A stretch of DNA of 64,000 nt from UBA1926 sp036732005 (GTDB taxonomy: Bacteria > Planctomycetota > Phycisphaerae > Phycisphaerales > UBA1924). Shown one piece after another: positions 57,090 to 64,000 of this stretch; positions within the stretch are counted from its first letter, which is position 1; every line of letters begins with the position of its first letter. Where the stretch lies: assembly GCA_036732005.1 (NCBI GenBank), contig DAINDF010000006.1:1-64000 (forward strand), in the 5' to 3' direction. Position numbers and translations under genes: made by a program. Under the pieces are notes generated by a model that saw nothing but the letters and a program-made list of their open reading frames with translations, was not told where the DNA came from and did no database searches.

Positions 57090-59312
57090 CTAGATCGATT
57101 CCCTGATGAGCTCGGCAACATCGATGATGAGGCTCACGCCCCCGTCGTTCCGTACGGTTGCCCCGCTGAACGGGCCGGTGCGCTCCAGCCCGTCGAGCGG
57201 CTTGATGACGATCTCCTGCTGCCCGATCACCTCGGTGACCAGCATGCCCACGCTCTTCTCCTCCCCGTTGAGGACGACCGCGAGCCGGCTCTCCGCGCCG
57301 TCGCGGCGGGGAACGCCGAACCGCTCGGTCGCGTCCATGAGCGGGAGCACGGACCCGCGCAGGCGGATCACGCGTTCCTTCACAATGGTCGCCAGGTCGG
57401 CGGGCGCCGGGCGGACGATCTCGGTGATGTTGCTCAGCGGGATCGCGTAGATCTCGTTGACCACCTTGACCATCATCGCCGGCATGATCGCGACCGTCAG
57501 CGGGATCGTGATCACCAGCGTCGTGCCCTGACCCCGGACGCTGTGCACATCCACCGAGCCCTTCAGACGCTCGATGTTCGTGCGGACGACATCCATCCCC
57601 ACGCCCCGACCCGAGAGGTCGCTCACGGCGTCCGCGGTCGAGAACCCGGGGGCGAAGATGAACCGGAACACATCCGCGTCGCTCAGGGTCGCGAGCTCCG
57701 CCTCGGTGGTCAGCCCGCGCTCGACCGCCTTGCGGCCCAGCCGATCGCGGTCGAGCCCCTTGCCGTCGTCGGCGATCGAGATGACCGCGTGGTTGCCCTG
57801 GTGCGAGGCGCGGAGGATGATCGTGCCCGTCTCGGGCTTGCCGGCGGCGAGCCGGTCGGCGGGCATCTCGATCCCGTGGTCGGCGCTGTTGCGGAGCAGG
57901 TGGACGAGCGGGTCGCCCAGCTCCTCGATGACCTGCTTGTCCACCTCGGTCTCGCCGCCCTCGATCCGCAGGTTGAGCTTCTTGCCGGTCTTCGTCGACA
58001 GGTCGCGGATCAGCCTGGGATAGCGCCCGAACAGCTTCTCCATGGGCTGCATCCGGGTGCGCATCACCGCCACCTGGATCTCACCGGTGATCCGGTCGAG
58101 CCCCGCGCCCGCCAGGGTGAGCGGCTCGGCGAGGTCCTGGGCGGACTCGGAGCCGAGGTCGACCCGCCGCGTCAGCTCGCAGATGCGGTTCTTCTGGAGC
58201 ACCAGCTCGCCCACGAGGTTCATCAGCGACTCGAGCCGGCCTACCTCGACCCGAAGCGTCTTCTCCACCAGCGGGGGACGCGATCCCTGCTTCTCGGCCT
58301 GCGCGGCGCCGGCGTCCTGGGCCACGCCTTCGGTCGAAGCGGTGTCGGCCCGGGGCCCAGCCCCCGGGTCCTCGGCGAGGCCCTCGTCGGCGAGCACGCC
58401 GTCGAAGCGCAGCACCGCCTCCGCGTCGGCGTCGTCGGGAAGCCGCCACGCGGGGTCGGCGCGGCCGGTCTCCGCCAGCGAGCGGAGGCGGTCGACCAGC
58501 GTCTGGCTCGGCGGCTCGATGAGCACGCCCTCGCCGATCCCGTCCTTCTGCGCGTTCAGCAGCGAGAGGACCGCGCGCATGCGGGGGAGGAGCTGATCGA
58601 ACTCGACGGACTCGGCCTTGGAGGCGAGCGTCGCGGTCTCGATCAGGCTCTTGGCCAGCCCCAGCATCGAGTCGAATTCGAAGAAGTCGATCGTCGCGGA
58701 GAGCCCGCGCCCGAGGCTCTCGATCTCGTCGGCCACGGTCGCCCGCGACTGCTCGTCCAGCAGCAGGTCGATCTGGTCGCCCAGGCGGTCGAGCTGGTCC
58801 TCGAGGTCCTGCACGAACGGGCCGAGCAGGTCGGACTTGCCCGGGTCGAGCGTGAGCGGGCGCTTGCCGGCGGCGTTCGGCGTGGGCTGGGCGGCGGCGG
58901 GCGCGTCGGCCTGAGGCCCCTTCTCGCCGATCGCGGCCAGCGAGGAGACCAGGTCGGGGGCCGCCTTCGTCAGCGAGGCCTTGCCGCTCTCGATCTCCTT
59001 CATCTGCTGCTTGATGATGTCGACGGCGCGGAGCAGGAGGTCCATCAGCCGCCGGTCGACGACCGCCTCGCCGTTCCTCGCGGCGTTGAGCGCGGTCTCG
59101 GCGGCGTGGGCGATCTCGACGAGCTCGGTCAGGGCGAGGAACGAGGCGCTCCCCTTGATGGTGTGGAGCGCGCGGAAGACCTTGTTGATCAGCTCGCCAT
59201 CCGTGGAGCGGGACTCGAGCTCGATCAGGTCGCCCTCGAGCGATTCGAGGAGCTCACCGCACTCGGTGATGAACTCCTGCATGATCTCCGGATCGATCGA
59301 GATGCCTGCCAT
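57090..59312 (-). CDS. cheA: Chemotaxis histidine kinase CheA
   Basis: This 740-residue kinase autophosphorylates and passes phosphate to CheY and CheB. The Hpt domain has ALHTIKGSASFLAL with the phospho-His at about residue 49. The dimerisation helices (VEVGRLESLMNLVGELVLQKNRI) follow a long linker (about residues 115-360) that holds extra helical segments in place of a clear P2 domain. The ATPase domain has N-box LRNSADHGIE, G1 ADDGKGLD, G2 GRGVGMDVV and GQGTTLVITIPL. The CheW-like domain is at the C-terminus (IYAIPLSNITEIVRP). It is the largest gene of the operon, 24 bases after cheR. Confidence 0.95.
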   Translation of the reverse strand: MAGISIDPEIMQEFITECGELLESLEGDLIELESRSTDGELINKVFRALHTIKGSASFLALTELVEIAHAAETALNAARNGEAVVDRRLMDLLLRAVDIIKQQMKEIESGKASLTKAAPDLVSSLAAIGEKGPQADAPAAAQPTPNAAGKRPLTLDPGKSDLLGPFVQDLEDQLDRLGDQIDLLLDEQSRATVADEIESLGRGLSATIDFFEFDSMLGLAKSLIETATLASKAESVEFDQLLPRMRAVLSLLNAQKDGIGEGVLIEPPSQTLVDRLRSLAETGRADPAWRLPDDADAEAVLRFDGVLADEGLAEDPGAGPRADTASTEGVAQDAGAAQAEKQGSRPPLVEKTLRVEVGRLESLMNLVGELVLQKNRICELTRRVDLGSESAQDLAEPLTLAGAGLDRITGEIQVAVMRTRMQPMEKLFGRYPRLIRDLSTKTGKKLNLRIEGGETEVDKQVIEELGDPLVHLLRNSADHGIEMPADRLAAGKPETGTIILRASHQGNHAVISIADDGKGLDRDRLGRKAVERGLTTEAELATLSDADVFRFIFAPGFSTADAVSDLSGRGVGMDVVRTNIERLKGSVDVHSVRGQGTTLVITIPLTVAIMPAMMVKVVNEIYAIPLSNITEIVRPAPADLATIVKERVIRLRGSVLPLMDATERFGVPRRDGAESRLAVVLNGEEKSVGMLVTEVIGQQEIVIKPLDGLERTGPFSGATVRNDGGVSLIIDVAELIRESI

Positions 59313-59336
59313 GGCGGTCTCCTGTCTCCCGCGGGC

Positions 59337-60206
59337 TCAGGCGGCCCGGCTGGTGGTGGCCTTCAGCGGGCGGTAGCAGAAGCCCTGGGTGTGCGGGAGC
59401 GATTCGAACCGCGCGTTGACATCCCGGATGTTCTCCGAGTGCCCGATGAACAGCGTGCCGTCCGGGGCGAGCTGGTCGGCGAACATCTCGACGACGCGGC
59501 GCTTCATGTCCGTGTCGAAGTAGATCATCACATTGCGGCAGAAGATCACATCCCAGGTGCCGTGCCGCTTGGCGGCGAGGCGGTCCTTGAGGTTGTGCAG
59601 CTCGAAGTTGACCATCGAACGGATCTGCGGGTCGACCGACCAGACGCCGTTCGCCTCCTTGAAGTAGCGGTGCTTGACGAGATCGGGCGTGCTCCGCATG
59701 GCGTAGTTGGAGTACTTGCCGTCGTCGGCGACCTTGAGCATCCGCTCGGAGATGTCGGTCCCGAGGATCTCGACATTCCAGTCCTTGAGCCGCACGCCGA
59801 GCGTCCGGTGCACGATGATCGCCAGCGTGAAGGGCTCCTCGCCCGAGGAGCAGGCCGCCGACCAGAGGCGGAGCCGCTTCGAGCCCGCCCGGGCCTCGAG
59901 CAGCTGAGGCAGGATCTCCTTCTCGAAGACGCTCAGCTGCGGCTCGTTGCGGAAGAAGCTCGTCTCGTTGATCGTGATCCGGTTGAACATCTCCTGGAAC
60001 TCGTCGGTCTGGTAGGGCCCCATCGTCAGAAACACGATGTACTGGTCGAAGTCCTCGAGCTCCAGCTCGACGAGCCGGTGCGAGAGCCGCGACTCGACGA
60101 TGTACTTCTTCGTCTCCGGGAAGTGGATCCCGGAACGGTCGTAGATGATCTTGGCCAGCTGCGTGAACTGGCGGTCGGTCATGGTCTTGGTGTGCGGGGT
60201 GCTCAC
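59337..60206 (-). CDS. cheR: Chemotaxis methyltransferase CheR
   Basis: CheR methylates glutamates of chemoreceptors with S-adenosylmethionine. The 289-residue protein has the N-terminal helical domain (FTQLAKIIYDRSGIHF), NETSFFRNEPQL, the SAM-binding motif LWSAACSSGEEPFTLAI, the acidic GTDISERML and the FCRNVMIYFD site. The GTG start at 60206 is preferred over an ATG at 60182 because GGAGG lies about eight bases before the GTG. It lies between cheW and cheA. Confidence 0.95.
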   Translation of the reverse strand: MSTPHTKTMTDRQFTQLAKIIYDRSGIHFPETKKYIVESRLSHRLVELELEDFDQYIVFLTMGPYQTDEFQEMFNRITINETSFFRNEPQLSVFEKEILPQLLEARAGSKRLRLWSAACSSGEEPFTLAIIVHRTLGVRLKDWNVEILGTDISERMLKVADDGKYSNYAMRSTPDLVKHRYFKEANGVWSVDPQIRSMVNFELHNLKDRLAAKRHGTWDVIFCRNVMIYFDTDMKRRVVEMFADQLAPDGTLFIGHSENIRDVNARFESLPHTQGFCYRPLKATTSRAA

Positions 60207-60246
60207 GCCGGGCCTCCGGGGATGGGTGCGAACGAACGATCAGGGG

Positions 60247-60768
60247 TCACGCGGCCTCCTCGGCCGGCTCGACGCCCGGGAGACGGAGCGCGCCGAACAG
60301 GCGCTCGAGATCCAGCACGATCAGCAGCCGGTCCGCCAGCTTGGCGATCCCCCGGATGAAGTCGGTGTCGACCGAGCCCATCACCTCGGGCGTCGGGTCC
60401 ATGATCGACGAATCGATCCGCAGCACCTCGTGCACCCGGTCGACGATGAACCCCGTCTCCCGTCCCCCGAACTCGAGAACGATGATCCGCGTGTGCTCGC
60501 CCGCCTCGGCGTCGGCGAAGCCGAACTTCCGACGCAGGTTCACCACCGGGAAGATCTTCCCCCGCAGGTTGATCACCCCCGCGATCTCCTCGGGGCTCTT
60601 GGGGACCCGCGTCAGGTCGATCAGACGGTTGATCTCGCGGACGGCATGAATGTCGACCGCGAAGCACTCCCCCGCCAGCTCGAAACTCACCAGTTGCAGC
60701 TGAACCGTGCCGGCCGGGCCGCTCGCCGTTTCGCGTTCCGGTGTCTTCTGAAGTGCCGCTGTGGCCAT
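60247..60768 (-). CDS. cheW: Chemotaxis coupling protein CheW
   Basis: This 173-residue protein links chemoreceptors to CheA. The CheW fold is complete: VQLQLVSFELAGECFAVDIHAVREI, VAGVINLRGKIFPVVNLRRKFG and GETGFIVDRVHEVLRI, ending in RGIAKLADRLLIVLDLERLF. The first 20 residues are a short extra segment. It is the second gene after cheB, with a 116-base gap that may include its own start signals. No receptor (MCP) gene lies in the window. Confidence 0.95.
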   Translation of the reverse strand: MATAALQKTPERETASGPAGTVQLQLVSFELAGECFAVDIHAVREINRLIDLTRVPKSPEEIAGVINLRGKIFPVVNLRRKFGFADAEAGEHTRIIVLEFGGRETGFIVDRVHEVLRIDSSIMDPTPEVMGSVDTDFIRGIAKLADRLLIVLDLERLFGALRLPGVEPAEEAA

Positions 60769-60884
60769 CTGCGCCTCCGTGTCCGCTCCGCCCGCCGCCG
60801 GCCGACTCGATCCGGCCCCTCCGCTCCGCTATCGACTTCTCAGGAGCCCGGCTTCATCGCGGGCCGGAGATCGCAACCGCCCGT

Positions 60885-61973
60885 TCAGGCCGACTTCCGG
60901 ATCTGCTCCGCGGGACCACCACATCCGGCGGCCCCCGCGATCAGCCGCGCCAGGTCGACCGGGTCGAGCGAACCCGCGGTGATGCCGGCCTCGGTGACCG
61001 CCCGCGGCATGCCGTATACCACGCACGAGGCGGCGCTCTGGGCCACGATCGGGGCCCCCTTCTGCGCCATCGCCGTCGCTCCGATCAGCCCGTCATCCCC
61101 CATCCCGGTCACGACCACCCCGAGCGCCCGCGGGCCTACCGCCGAGGCGGCGCTCGCGAACAACTCGTTGACCGAGGGCTTGTACAACGCGTCGGCGGGC
61201 TCGCCCGAGACCTCCAGCAACAGCCGCCCGTACCGGCGGTGCACCCGCAGGTGCTTGCCGCCCTCGGCGAGGTAGACATGCCCGGTCTCGGCCGTCATGC
61301 CGTCCTCGGCGAGCACCACCTTCGCCGCGCACATCGCGTCGAGTCGCCCCGCGAGGCTCCGCGTGAACAACGAGGGCATGTGCTGGGCGATCAGGATGGG
61401 CTTGCCCCGATCTCCCGTGATCGCCTCGATGATGCGTTCGAGCACCGGCGGCCCGCCCGTCGACGACCCGATCACCACCAGGTCGAACTGCTCGGGCCCG
61501 AAATCCCCCTTGGGTCGACGCGGCGGCGCGGCGGGGGCCTCGGTCTTGGCGACCGGGCGGGACGCCGCCCGCATGTGCATCCCGATGGCGCGCACCTTCG
61601 TCAGCAACTCGGTCCGGAAGGGGGTGTTGTCCTCGCCGACGCCCAGGTGCTCCTTGGCGATCACATCCGACGCGCCGAGGCGGAGGGCCTCGAGCGCCGT
61701 CCGGCTTCCTGCCTCGGTCAGCGTCGAGCACATCAGCACCGCCGGTCGCACCGGCCCGCGGGCGGCCCGGATGCGACGCAGCGCCTCCAGCCCGTCCATC
61801 TCGGGCATCTCGACATCGAGCGTCACCACATCGGGGTCGAGTTCGGCGCACTTGGCCACCGCGTCCGCGCCGTTCCGGGCCGTCCCGACCACCTCGAAGC
61901 CACGCCCGGACTCGAACAGCTGGGTCAGCATCCGCCGCATGAACGCGGAGTCGTCGGCGATCAGTACGCGCAC
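60885..61973 (-). CDS. cheB: Chemotaxis methylesterase CheB
   Basis: CheB removes methyl groups or amide from chemoreceptors. The 362-residue protein has a receiver domain (MRVLIADDSAFMRRML, phosphoacceptor Asp in TLDVEMPEMDG, Lys near IAKEHL), a linker and the esterase domain with Ser in GSSTGGPPVLERI, His in AQHMPSLFT and Asp in TGMGDDGLIGA, the expected triad. The GTG start at 61973 opens the operon. The tRNA-Leu gene lies 185 bases upstream on the same strand. Confidence 0.95.
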   Translation of the reverse strand: MRVLIADDSAFMRRMLTQLFESGRGFEVVGTARNGADAVAKCAELDPDVVTLDVEMPEMDGLEALRRIRAARGPVRPAVLMCSTLTEAGSRTALEALRLGASDVIAKEHLGVGEDNTPFRTELLTKVRAIGMHMRAASRPVAKTEAPAAPPRRPKGDFGPEQFDLVVIGSSTGGPPVLERIIEAITGDRGKPILIAQHMPSLFTRSLAGRLDAMCAAKVVLAEDGMTAETGHVYLAEGGKHLRVHRRYGRLLLEVSGEPADALYKPSVNELFASAASAVGPRALGVVVTGMGDDGLIGATAMAQKGAPIVAQSAASCVVYGMPRAVTEAGITAGSLDPVDLARLIAGAAGCGGPAEQIRKSA

Positions 61974-62132
61974 GGGTCGAACTCCCCAGTATGGGTTGCT
62001 GCCTCACCCCGCCCACGCGCGGCGGGGCCCAATCGGAGATATCGAGAATCCGACCGGGCCACTGAAGGCGGGCATGGGGGAAGGGACCCACTCCGGGGAC
62101 TGCGGGAGGGGTCACGACCTCGGCGCATGAAA

Positions 62133-62153
62133 AACCCCCTTTACAAGGGGGTT
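62133..62153 (-). terminator. Rho-independent terminator of tRNA-Leu
   Basis: AACCCCCTT (62133-62141) and AAGGGGGTT (62145-62153) form a perfect 9-bp stem with a 3-base loop. On the minus strand it is followed by TTT. It lies six bases after the tRNA 3' end, so it should end the tRNA transcript. Confidence 0.85.
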
Positions 62154-62158
62154 ATCAA

Positions 62159-62242
62159 TGCCCAGGAGAGGACTCGAACCTCCACCCCGTTTCCGGGACT
62201 ACCACCTCAAGGTAGCGCGTCTGCCAGTTCCGCCACCTGGGC
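62159..62242 (-). tRNA. tRNA-Leu (anticodon GAG)
   Basis: On the minus strand the sequence folds as an 84-base tRNA: acceptor GCCCAGG / CCTGGGC, the A14/G18-G19 pattern in the D-loop (GGCGGAACTGGCAGA), an anticodon stem CTACC / GGTAG with loop TTGAGGT and anticodon GAG, a long variable arm (CCCGGAAACGGG, the class II mark of leucine) and the T-arm GGTTCGAGTCC. CCA is not encoded. The gene reads CUC codons. It is single, with a candidate -10 (GATACC, 62286-62291) and -35 (TTGCTG, 62310-62315) upstream, 18 bases apart, as a weak guess. Confidence 0.95.
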
Positions 62243-62542
62243 CTGGATGGTCGGCCCGCCGGGCCGGAGCCGGCGGGGTCCGGATGGTATCCCGGTTCCG
62301 GGCCGGCGTCAGCAAGGGTCCATTGAGATTGGCTTGGGGGGGTGGCTCCCTCGGGCCGGCGAACTCTGGGGAGGGGCCCCGCAGCGTTGACGGGGTCGGC
62401 GTCGAACAAAGTCGGGGTGCGCTGCGAAACTTTCTTGCTTGTTCAGGAGGCGCGCAGGCAGCGCGCTTATCGTGTGGGGCACGCGAGATCGGTGGGGAAT
62501 TCTGCAGCATCACAGTGTTGGCCAAGGGGATGGAGTCGGTCG
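62243..62542. other. Divergent gap between tRNA-Leu and the small acidic protein
   Basis: This 300-base gap carries the tRNA promoter region on the minus strand and the upstream region of the gene at 62543. TTGCTT/TTGTTC (62435-62444) and TATCGT (62468-62473) are promoter-like but too far apart. A GCGCGC / GCGCGC stem flanks a short loop near 62450-62466. No gene is supported. Confidence 0.45.
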
Positions 62543-62998
62543 ATGACGCGCGATGAGTTTCTCAACACAGTCCGGGGGATGGTGCTGCAGGCCGATGTCT
62601 TCGAGTCCGCCCGCGTCACGGAGGGTCGGCTGGAGTGCGAGGCCAGGGGCTCGGCGGCGCCGGCGTTCTACCGGCTCGAGGTCGACGGGGGCCGGGTCTG
62701 GGTCTCGCTTGTGACGCCCGACCGCTGGCTGAGCGAGTCGATCGAGGCGGACCTGATGCACACGGGGGACAAGCTCGAGGAACTGCTCGAAGAGGAGCTG
62801 GTGGACCTGGGCTACGACGGCCCGACGCCCACCTACGAGCACTTCCGGTCCGAGGACAAGCAGTTTACATTCCGCACCGCGCTGCCGGGCTCGGCCGAGT
62901 CGTTCGACGCGGCGGGGGCGGATCGGGCCCGTCTGATGCTGCTGGGGTACGAGGCGTGCTTCCGGCAGTTGGGCGACATGGCGGAAGACGAGGAATAG
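62543..62998 (+). CDS. Small acidic protein upstream of a glycosyltransferase
   Basis: The 151-residue acidic protein has no signal peptide or membrane helix. It opens with a helix (MTRDEFLNTVRGMVLQADVF) followed by a beta-rich part (EVDGGRVWVSLVTPDRWLSESIEADLM) and a helical end. No known family is recognised. It ends 31 bases before the glycogen-synthase-type gene, so both are probably one transcript. The ATG at 62543 is used because no better start exists nearby; the ribosome binding site is weak (GGAGTCGG). Confidence 0.7.
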   Translation: MTRDEFLNTVRGMVLQADVFESARVTEGRLECEARGSAAPAFYRLEVDGGRVWVSLVTPDRWLSESIEADLMHTGDKLEELLEEELVDLGYDGPTPTYEHFRSEDKQFTFRTALPGSAESFDAAGADRARLMLLGYEACFRQLGDMAEDEE

Positions 62999-63029
62999 TC
63001 CGGCGGGTGGGCGCCGGAGAGGGACCGCG

Positions 63030-64000
63030 ATGCGCATCCTGATGCTGGGGTGGGAGTTTCCGCCGTACATGGCGGGTGGGCTGGGGACGGCCTGCTTCGG
63101 GCTGACCCGGGCGTTGCACCGGGCGGGCCATCAGATCACCTTCGTGATGCCGCGCGCCGTCGGACGGGGCGGGGCGGAGCATGTGGACCTTGTCGGTCCG
63201 GATTCGCTCCGGGCGACGATCTCGAGCGGCGTGCATGCGCCGGCACGACCCGCCGCCGGGGGGGCGGGGTCGGCGTTGGCGGCGGGCCTTCAGGCCGAGG
63301 TCCGCACGCTCGTCGAGAAGCAGCTCGTCGAGGAGAAGGGGTTCGACCTGGAGGGGACGCGGGTGGTGAGCCTGCCCGCCGGGTTCGACAACCCCTATCC
63401 GGGCGGGCGGGCGTTCGACGCGGCCCGGGAGGCGACGCGGCTCAAGGAACTGATCCGCATCCTCCGTGAACGGGGGATCGAGTTGCCGGCCGAGGCGTCG
63501 CGGGTGGTGTCGGGCGCCTCGTCGCTGCCGCTGCCGTCGGGCACGGCGAACGAGTTGAACGCGCTGCTCGACGCGGCGGACCGGCTGTGCGCCGAGGGGA
63601 GCCAGTACGGCAAGGACCTGTTCGGCGACGCGGAGCGGTACGCGCGGGTGGTGGCGGCGCTGGCGTCCTCGCTGCGGTTCGACATCATCCATGCGCACGA
63701 CTGGCTGGCCTTCCCGGCGGGGATGGCGGTGCGTGCGGTCTCGGGCAAGCCGCTGGTGTGCCATGTGCACGCGACGGAGTTCGACCGTTCGGGCGAGCAC
63801 ATCAACCAGCATGTCTACGACATCGAGCGGGCGGGGGTGCACGCGGCGGACCGGGTGGTGGCGGTCTCGCGGCTGACGATGGAGATCCTGACGCACCGGT
63901 ACGGGATCGGGCCCGAGAAGGTGGATGTGGTCTACAACGGCATCGAAGCCGAAGAGGCCCAGCCGCAGATGGGCGGGAAGATCGAGAGCGACGACAAGAT
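63030..64000 (+). CDS. Glycogen synthase / GT5-like glycosyltransferase (truncated by the window)
   Basis: At least 323 residues of a glycosyltransferase are present; no stop is reached by the window edge. It begins with MRILMLGWEFPPYMAGGLGTACFGLTRALHRAGH, whose GG-LG loop binds ADP-glucose in glycogen synthases, and continues with the DIIHAHDWLAF and VVAVSRLTMEIL elements of the GT5 N-terminal domain. Between lies a 130-residue insertion that is not usual. Glycogen or a related alpha-glucan is the likely product. GGAGAGGGA lies before the ATG at 63030. GT4 sugar transferases share these motifs, so the donor is not certain. Confidence 0.87.
   Translation, partial: MRILMLGWEFPPYMAGGLGTACFGLTRALHRAGHQITFVMPRAVGRGGAEHVDLVGPDSLRATISSGVHAPARPAAGGAGSALAAGLQAEVRTLVEKQLVEEKGFDLEGTRVVSLPAGFDNPYPGGRAFDAAREATRLKELIRILRERGIELPAEASRVVSGASSLPLPSGTANELNALLDAADRLCAEGSQYGKDLFGDAERYARVVAALASSLRFDIIHAHDWLAFPAGMAVRAVSGKPLVCHVHATEFDRSGEHINQHVYDIERAGVHAADRVVAVSRLTMEILTHRYGIGPEKVDVVYNGIEAEEAQPQMGGKIESDDK

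Noticed and set aside
57081..60359. A 1092-codon open frame on the plus strand
   Set aside because: It is antisense to cheA and cheR, whose domains are complete and conserved.

Overview
The window is GC-rich bacterial DNA with tightly packed genes. It most resembles a planctomycete of the class Phycisphaerae. The evidence is the mix of families: a secreted protein ending in dockerin-like repeats of the 'ADLAAPF..' type, a protein with a PEP-CTERM-like tail (VPTPAGLAVLGLGGLAAARRRR-type ending), a short prepilin-like protein, a pentaheme NrfA with CxxCH at the catalytic heme, and FtsK-linked WXG-like proteins. A flagellar switch protein and a chemotaxis operon suggest a motile cell. The assignment is inference from gene content; no rRNA gene is present.

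Layout. 1-2600: a 51-base C run, then a secreted dockerin-type protein and a prepilin-like protein. 2670-6415 (minus): a translationally coupled operon of an SDR, a SelL-like redox protein, a small membrane protein and an iron-sulfur photolyase. 6482-8956: a VOC protein, a DUF2202 ferritin-like protein and glycerol kinase. 9107-13836: a Gld-type ABC exporter operon. 13948-19901: a compact type VII-secretion-like locus, with two small WXG-like proteins that share a W-x-D-x5-F-x-A-E-F motif, coiled-coil proteins and a 1317-residue FtsK/EssC-like ATPase. 19959-24913: a lipoprotein nuclease/phosphatase, a PEP-CTERM protein, thiol redox proteins and a small membrane protein. 25007-29301: an NsrR-like Rrf2 regulator, NrfH, NrfA and an outer-membrane barrel, which together look like a nitrite-ammonification module under NO control.

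29302-29721 is non-coding and can fold into a large multi-branched structure closed by a 25-bp stem. 29722-40556 carries a GAF/PEP-synthase-like/nucleotidyltransferase fusion with glutamate dehydrogenase, then metK, purM, a GH15 glucosidase and a low-GC secreted dockerin-like protein. 41000-43011 holds fliN, fabF and acpP. 43409-49107 holds DUF1444, pabA, two uncharacterised proteins including a TMEM175-like channel, and a peptide ABC transporter (permease and binding protein only). 49151-54454 holds a HEAT-like secreted protein, a ferredoxin-NADP reductase whose ribosome binding site is buried in a perfect hairpin, a coiled-coil lipoprotein and a Cx4CH protein. 54561-61973 is one minus-strand chemotaxis operon, cheB-cheW-cheR-cheA-cheX-cheY-fapA-like. 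A tRNA-Leu(GAG), a small acidic protein and a truncated glycogen-synthase-type glycosyltransferase finish the window.

Two themes stand out. First, six genes have a TANNNT hexamer ending exactly six bases before the start codon and no Shine-Dalgarno, which is the signature of leaderless transcripts. Second, several intergenic gaps hold strong nested inverted repeats. The best candidates for something undescribed are the W-x-D/FtsK locus (13948-19901) and the structured element at 29457-29703.
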